64,000 nucleotides of DNA, from positions 62,001-126,000 of the forward strand of contig CAZDUS010000002.1 in assembly GCA_964508705.1 (NCBI GenBank). The letters are read 5' to 3'. The DNA comes from CAZDUS01 sp964508705 (GTDB lineage Bacteria > Verrucomicrobiota > Kiritimatiellia > CAIKKV01 > CAITUY01). Positions 59,441 to 64,000 of this stretch are shown here, in pieces (the first letter of the stretch is position 1; each line of letters opens with the position of its first letter). The translations under genes were made by a program, and so were the position numbers. The notes beneath the pieces are model-generated. The model worked only from the letters and a program-made list of their open reading frames with translations, was not told the origin of the DNA and did not search any database.

Positions 59441-60615
59441 GATTTCACCGACCTGACGATCTGATAGTTGCGGCGGTGCAACAGTTCGGCGTTGCCGAAC
59501 AGTTCCTTCATATAGGCCAAGGCATGGGAAGCGGTTTTGGCAACGATATAGGCGCGGCCTTTTGGCAATAGAGTTTCATAGGCGGTGCGAATGAAGAAAT
59601 CCGTGATGCGGTCATGGGAGTAGTAGGGCGGATTTCCGACGAAGAGTGTGAACCGGCGAGGTGGCGGGACTCCCTGGTCGCTGAGGATGACAGAGAAGTT
59701 GGCGATGTTGTTGGCGATGCAGTTTTGCTCGGTGATGGCGGTGGAGCGGGAATAGGAGTCCACAAAGCACACGCTGACTGTCGGTTGGTTTTTGGCCAGC
59801 GAGATGCCGATACTGCCGCATCCGCACCCCATGTCGAGAATGCTGTCGTTGGGTTCGGTCTCCACCATTTCCGCCAATGCCTGAGCGCCGGGGTCAACGC
59901 GGCGGTGAGCGAATACACCCGGGACGGTGAGGAGTGTGACGGGCAAGCCATGCGGCAGGGTCATGGTGAATTCAGACTGATAGACCTTGAGTGACTTCAG
60001 CTCGTTTTGTTTGCGGGCCATGAGGAGTGTTGAGGCTTCCCGCGTGCCGCGGATGGAGCAGTTGCCGAAAAACTTTTTGACGTGTTCGGTGACCCAGGGG
60101 GCTTCCTCCTCAACGGTGACGAAGCAAAGTCCGCTTGTTTTCAGGGCCAGATGGCATTGTTGAAGCAGGTCTAGGATTAATTCATTGGAGGTGGTGCCCT
60201 TGGAAATCTGGAGGCAGATGGCATCGAAATGTGATCGTTCCCTGATTGCGGGTTCACACCGGCAGGTGACACGGGATGCCCGGTTGCGGTGGAGGTTGCG
60301 CTCCACGGCGTGGTGGTGAAACAGATCGAGTGAAGAAACAATGGCTTGCAGGTGGGGATGGAGATGGGTGGCGATCATGGCGATGGCGCCGGTTCGGTTT
60401 CCAAGGACCAGGAGGTGTTCTGCGTTTGATGGGAGCAGGGGAATTGCTTCGAGGAGATGGGTTTCGGTCAGGCTCAGGCCGGAGCGTGAGATGATATTGA
60501 CCTTATTGTTAAGGAATAACTCTGAAATGGATTCGTTATCCTCATGAGTATCGGTGATTTGGAGGGAGAGTTTTGCGCTATGAGCTTTGCTGGTCATGGT
60601 TTGTGTTTCAACCAT
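59437..60615 (-). CDS. RsmC/RlmG-like class I methyltransferase
   Basis: A two-lobed S-adenosylmethionine methyltransferase of about 392 residues. The C-terminal catalytic lobe has SILDMGCGCGSIGISLA (motif I) and LFVGNPPYYSH (the NPPY motif of amino-N-methylating enzymes on bases). The N-terminal lobe is a degenerate copy (HLLVLGNRTGAIAMIAT). This duplicated architecture is that of RsmC and RlmG, which methylate guanine in rRNA. ATG 60615 is used; a GTG at 60663 and an ATG at 60597 are also in frame and none has a clear ribosome site. Which rRNA position is modified cannot be told. Confidence 0.8.
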   Translation of the reverse strand: MVETQTMTSKAHSAKLSLQITDTHEDNESISELFLNNKVNIISRSGLSLTETHLLEAIPLLPSNAEHLLVLGNRTGAIAMIATHLHPHLQAIVSSLDLFHHHAVERNLHRNRASRVTCRCEPAIRERSHFDAICLQISKGTTSNELILDLLQQCHLALKTSGLCFVTVEEEAPWVTEHVKKFFGNCSIRGTREASTLLMARKQNELKSLKVYQSEFTMTLPHGLPVTLLTVPGVFAHRRVDPGAQALAEMVETEPNDSILDMGCGCGSIGISLAKNQPTVSVCFVDSYSRSTAITEQNCIANNIANFSVILSDQGVPPPRRFTLFVGNPPYYSHDRITDFFIRTAYETLLPKGRAYIVAKTASHALAYMKELFGNAELLHRRNYQIVRSVKS

Positions 60616-60833
60616 GCCCTGTTTTCTGTGCCTCGTCCATCTTTTCTGATTTAAGGAGCTCACATGCCTTAAACTGTTTTGGGAGATGGTTCCCTCGGAG
60701 AGGTCGCCCCACCTGCAGAATAGATTGGTTAAGGGCTGGCGGCGGGTGGTTTGACAAGCTTGTGTTGCTGAGATGTTTAAGGCATTTTTGACTTTTTTAG
60801 GGAATTGAATGGAGACTCATGGCTAACGAATAA

Positions 60834-62523
60834 ATGTTGTTACCTGTTCCGCTTCGGTGCGAGCGTCTAGGAGGTTCTATTAAGACGGCTGGGCTTGTCG
60901 TGAGGGAAGCGATAGCGCCTGATGACGTGAGGGAGCCGGGGGATGAGGCTTATCGTTTGGTTGTTGATGAACAAGGAGCTCGACTTGCCGCCCGGACAGG
61001 CAAGGGATTGCGATTTGGGCGAGCCACGCAATTGAGCAATTGCGCAGGCGTAACCGCATTCCCTGCATGGCTATTGATGATGCACCGCGCTTTGCCTATC
61101 GTGGAGTGATGCTCGACATCAGTCGTGACCGTGTGCCGACCATGGCCACCCTTTATGCCCTTGTTAATCAGTTGTCCGCATGGAAGATGAATCACCTTCA
61201 GCTTTATATCGAACATGCGTTGGCCTATGCCGGACACGAGGAGGTTTGGTGTTCGGACTCGCCGCTTACACTTGAGGAATTGACCGGGCTGGACAGGTAT
61301 TGCGCTGACCGCGGAGTGGAGCTTAAGGCCAATCAAAACTGTCTGGGGCATTTTGAGCGCTGGCTCCAGCATCCCAAGTATGCGCCCCTGGCCGAGATGG
61401 ATTCCGGGCGTGTCAGCGAGGGTGGCTATTATTACAGGCCCAACACACTCTGTCCCGGTGATGCGCGGGTTCAACCCTTGCTGGAAGATTTGCTTGCTCA
61501 GCAGTTGGCTTGCTGTTCGGGGCCCTATGCCAATATTGGCTGTGATGAACCGTGGGATCTCGGTCGTGGCCGCAGTAAAGCTGATTGCGAGGCGAGGACC
61601 CGCGGGGTGGTGTTCTCGGAGCATGTTTCCAAAGTGGCTGCCATTGCGCGACGGCTTGGGAAAAAGCCACAGTTCTGGTGCGATCCGCATCCCAATGAAG
61701 GCGATGGCTTGCCCAGGGATCTTATTGCTCTTGTTTGGGGGTATGAAGATATCGACGATTTCAATGCCCGTGTGATGGCGCATCGGAAGGTGGGGCGAGA
61801 GGTATGGGTGGCGCCGGGCACCAGTTGCTGGAATTCATCCACCGGCCGGACGTGGAATCGTCGCGGCAATCTGGACCATGCCGCCAGCGAACGTGAGGCG
61901 GTTGGGTTACTTTGTACGGCATGGGGTGATGGTGGGCATCGCCAGCAATGGCCGATCACGCTGTTCGGATTGGCTGACTCGGCAATGGCGGCATGGTCCG
62001 GAGCCGGTTGTTATGATGATCGTGCCGCCGGCCTGCAAGCCTTTGGGATTCCTGAAGTGGGGCAGTGGTTGGCGTCATTGGGCAATGTGGATGCTGAACT
62101 CTGCCGGGGTGAACGGCGAGGATGGGATGGATCTGTTCCCGGGGAGAGAGTTGTTTATAACGCCACCGCGCTCTGGCGTGAACTGCATGTACCGTTCTTT
62201 GACCGGTCAGGATTCGGAGATATTGCAGCTTGGGAGAGGTTGCCGGACGTTTTGACGTCTTGGCGGCGACGTTGCCGTCGGGTCTTCCTGACCTTCTGGC
62301 GCGTGAGTGCAGGCATAGCGTGGCCATTGCCCGATGGACCTGTGAACGCGCCATCCTGCGTCATGGCGAAGTGACGGAAACCCTGAAGAGCGGGAAGAAG
62401 GCAATGGCGGAACGGTTCACCGATCTTATTGAAGAGCATCGGAAATTATGGCTGGCACGGTCCCGTTATGGTGGGCTTGAAGATAGCATGCGGCAGTATG
62501 TGGTGTGTGGAATTCGAGGATGA
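60834..62523 (+). pseudogene. GH20-like (beta-N-acetylhexosaminidase-type) glycosidase with two frameshifts
   Basis: Three frames together encode one protein. 60834-~61035 gives the GH20 N-terminal domain (EAYRLVVDEQGARLAARTGKGLRFGRAT). From ~61035 the next frame gives the barrel (RNRIPCMAIDDAPRFAYRGVMLDISRDRVPT, MNHLQLYIEHALAYAGHEEVW, YANIGCDEPWDLG with the Asp-Glu catalytic pair). From ~62230 a third frame gives the end (LAATLPSGLPDLLAREC, HRKLWLARSRYGGLEDS). Each junction needs a single-base change. The catalytic part is undamaged, but no full-length product can be made as written. Real decay or two sequencing errors are both possible. Confidence 0.75.
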
Positions 62524-62575
62524 CCGATTGTTTTCAGCATGGCAATTTTCGTTTTTTTAGAAGGATTAAATCACT

Positions 62576-63643
62576 ATGACAACACCCCGAGAGAATCTAT
62601 TGAGGGCTTTGAGGCGGCAGGGTTATGACCAGGTGCCCCTTGATTGTGGTAATTTTTGCACCTCCCAAAAAGAGGCGTTCAAGGCGAGGTTTGGGCATGA
62701 TGATATCTACGGGTATTTCAATGTGCCTTTCCGTAATGTCGGGATCTCAATGGAAAAGACGTGGACTGACGTTAAGGCGCTCTATCCGCGGGAGGATGTT
62801 CCCGCGGATGCTGATATCGATGCTTTTGGGGTGGGGCACTCGCATCACGCCAATTGTCATCATATGACGCGTTTGCATCATCCGTTGCGCGGGGAGGATG
62901 TGACACTGGAAGAAATCCGGAACTATCCGTTGCCGCGTATTGCGGACGGGGCGGAGGAGAAAGTTTGTCGGAGTGTTGCTGAGATACAATCCATGGGGCT
63001 TGCCACCCGGATGGGCATGTCAATGACCTTGTGGGAAATTTCATGGTATATCCGGTCGATGGAATATTTGATGACCGATATGATGACGGAAGACGAGAGG
63101 GCGACGGTACATTTGGACCGGTTGACGGCTTGTGCGGTTGAGCGCATCAGTCTTGCGGCGAGGGCTGGCTGCGACATTATCCAGCTTGGGGATGATATTG
63201 GGATGCAGAGTACTACCATGAAGAGCGTGGAATTATGGCGGACATGGCTCAAGCCGCGGCTGGCGCAGATTATCCGGGCGGGGCGCGCGATTAAACCTGA
63301 TTTGTTGATTTTCTATCATTCCTGCGGGTATGTGCTGCCCTTTCTAGACGACCTGATCGAGGTGGGTGTTGATATCCTTAATCCCGTGCAACCGGAATGC
63401 ATGGCGTTTGACGATGTTCTCAAGATAGTGGAGGGGCGCATGTCCTTCTGGGGGACCGTAGGCACCCAGACCACATTGCCGTTTGGAACGCCTGAGGACG
63501 TTAAGAAGGTGGTATGGGAAAACCTACGCCGATGCGGGCCACAGGGTGGGTTGGTGATTGCGCCGACACACATGGTTGAACCCGAGGTGCCGTGGGAAAA
63601 TCTGCTGGCGATGAAAGAAGCCTGCGAGACGTTTAGGAAATAG
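62576..63643 (+). CDS. Uroporphyrinogen decarboxylase (URO-D) family protein
   Basis: A 355-residue TIM-barrel protein of the URO-D / cobalamin-methyltransferase superfamily. It has TPRENLLRALRRQGYDQVPLD at the start, AARAGCDIIQLGDDIGMQSTTMKS (about residues 195-218), LLIFYHSCGYVLPFLDDLIEVGVDILNPVQPECMAFDDV and SFWGTVGTQTTLPFGTPEDV. True HemE residues near the N-terminus are not evident; HSCGYV corresponds to the His-x-Cys metal site of MtaA/CmuA-type enzymes. PVC bacteria hold many such paralogues beside sugar-degradation genes; here it follows the GH20-like gene by 52 bases. The methyl donor or substrate is unknown. Confidence 0.85.
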   Translation: MTTPRENLLRALRRQGYDQVPLDCGNFCTSQKEAFKARFGHDDIYGYFNVPFRNVGISMEKTWTDVKALYPREDVPADADIDAFGVGHSHHANCHHMTRLHHPLRGEDVTLEEIRNYPLPRIADGAEEKVCRSVAEIQSMGLATRMGMSMTLWEISWYIRSMEYLMTDMMTEDERATVHLDRLTACAVERISLAARAGCDIIQLGDDIGMQSTTMKSVELWRTWLKPRLAQIIRAGRAIKPDLLIFYHSCGYVLPFLDDLIEVGVDILNPVQPECMAFDDVLKIVEGRMSFWGTVGTQTTLPFGTPEDVKKVVWENLRRCGPQGGLVIAPTHMVEPEVPWENLLAMKEACETFRK

Positions 63644-63813
63644 CGCCGCTGGGGACGGCGGCTACTACCTGATGCGAAGGGGATCGGCTCGGTAGGGACA
63701 CCTCGCCCTACCTGGGTGTAAGTCGGGCGGGGGATCGCCGCAGGGACTGCGCCTCCTACATTGAATTGGGAGGGGGGAGTTGGGATTAGGATTACGATTA
63801 AGATCAGGATTAT
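63644..63813. repeat. Intergenic repeat block with palindromes and hexamer array
   Basis: Between the URO-D and transporter genes. GGTAGGG (63691-63697) and CCCTACC (63706-63712) form a hairpin. GCCGCTGGGGACGGCGGC lies near 63645, and CGCCGCAGGGACTGCGCC near 63735. A hexamer array follows at 63784-63813: GATTAG, GATTAC, GATTAA, GATCAG, GATTAT. No gene is seen in 63644-63876. Confidence 0.6.
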
Positions 63814-63876
63814 GAAAAAGCGGGGTGGATTACGGCTCGACATTTGGCGGCGGAAAACCCTACTCTTTCGACGCTT

Positions 63877-64000
63877 ATGTTCAGAATAATCCACGATATT
63901 GTCAGTCGGCGTGAACTACTGGGAATGCTGGCTGTCCGGAATCTCAAGATCCGCTACAAGGAGTCGGTGCTCGGGTTCCTTTGGACCTTGCTCGGGCCGG
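63877..64000 (+). CDS. ABC-2 type polysaccharide transporter permease, N-terminal part
   Basis: ATG 63877 opens a frame that runs off the window: FRIIHDIVSRRELLGMLAVRNLKIRYKESVLGFLWTLLGP. The RNLKIRYKxSxLGFLWxLLxP pattern is characteristic of TagG/Wzm-type permeases that export O-antigen or teichoic polysaccharides. Only the first 41 codons are visible, ending as the first transmembrane helix begins. The ATPase partner and glycosyltransferases would be expected just beyond the window. Confidence 0.8.
   Translation, partial: MFRIIHDIVSRRELLGMLAVRNLKIRYKESVLGFLWTLLGP

Noticed and set aside
60751..60779. Promoter for the GH20-like gene (perfect TTGACA at 60751)
   Set aside because: No acceptable -10 box lies at 16-18 bp spacing, so the hexamer alone is not enough.

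Overview
The window looks like a chromosomal segment of a Gram-negative bacterium of the PVC (Planctomycetota-Verrucomicrobiota-Chlamydiota) superphylum, plausibly a Kiritimatiellota, Verrucomicrobiota or Lentisphaerota relative. This is an inference from gene content. It carries outer-membrane and lipid A genes (bamA, skp/ompH, lpxD), LL-diaminopimelate aminotransferase (dapL), and a bacterial V/A-type ATPase operon in the order E-DUF2764-A-B-D-I-K known from Chlamydiae. No 16S gene is present, so the phylum cannot be fixed from the window.

Layout. 0-12.6 kb is a dense plus-strand housekeeping block: apt (3' end), ispE, tRNA-Gln, prs, rplY/ctc, pth, rpsF, ssb, rpsR, rplI, dnaB, bamA, skp, lpxD, galE, recA. 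12.7-17.6 kb holds a NUDIX-like protein, purC, a secreted amidase and an unknown protein translationally coupled to nrdR, then serC and tRNA-Arg. 17.7-20.7 kb is a divergent pair: a 643-residue protein I do not recognise and a stand-alone ATP-grasp ligase. 20.6-26.8 kb is a minus-strand ilvB-ilvH-leuA-aroE-phosphoesterase operon. It is preceded by a Val/Leu-rich leader peptide and a terminator/antiterminator, that is, a classical attenuator. 26.9-34.1 kb holds trpS, scpA-scpB-pheA-hisC-tyrA, a small basic protein and a lipid kinase.

34.1-42.0 kb is the accessory and decaying part. A GH2 glycosidase and an HprK-like kinase are truncated against each other at one junction. Beside them lies a PqqD / radical SAM-SPASM / Cys-containing precursor-like peptide cassette, which looks like an undescribed peptide-modification (RiPP-type) system. 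The peptide frame is broken, or recoded, at an A6 run. Further on come dapL, a gene interrupted by one TAG, tRNA-Met, an outer-membrane protein, and an IS-transposase start fused to a degraded beta-helix surface protein. 42.2-56.0 kb returns to intact genes: an M48 protease lipoprotein, the V-ATPase operon, ispD, two phosphoesterase/phosphomutase-like genes and hrpB. 56.1-64.0 kb holds lactate permease, an enoyl-CoA hydratase-family decarboxylase, a Cys-cluster protein, an rRNA-type methyltransferase, a twice-frameshifted GH20-like gene, a URO-D family protein and the start of an ABC-2 transporter permease.

Interrupted genes are concentrated in accessory loci while every housekeeping gene reads through. 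This favours real gene decay over random sequence error, although single-base errors cannot be excluded from one sequence. Short heptamer arrays and a palindromic element recur between genes, and one array has supplied the C-terminus of scpA.
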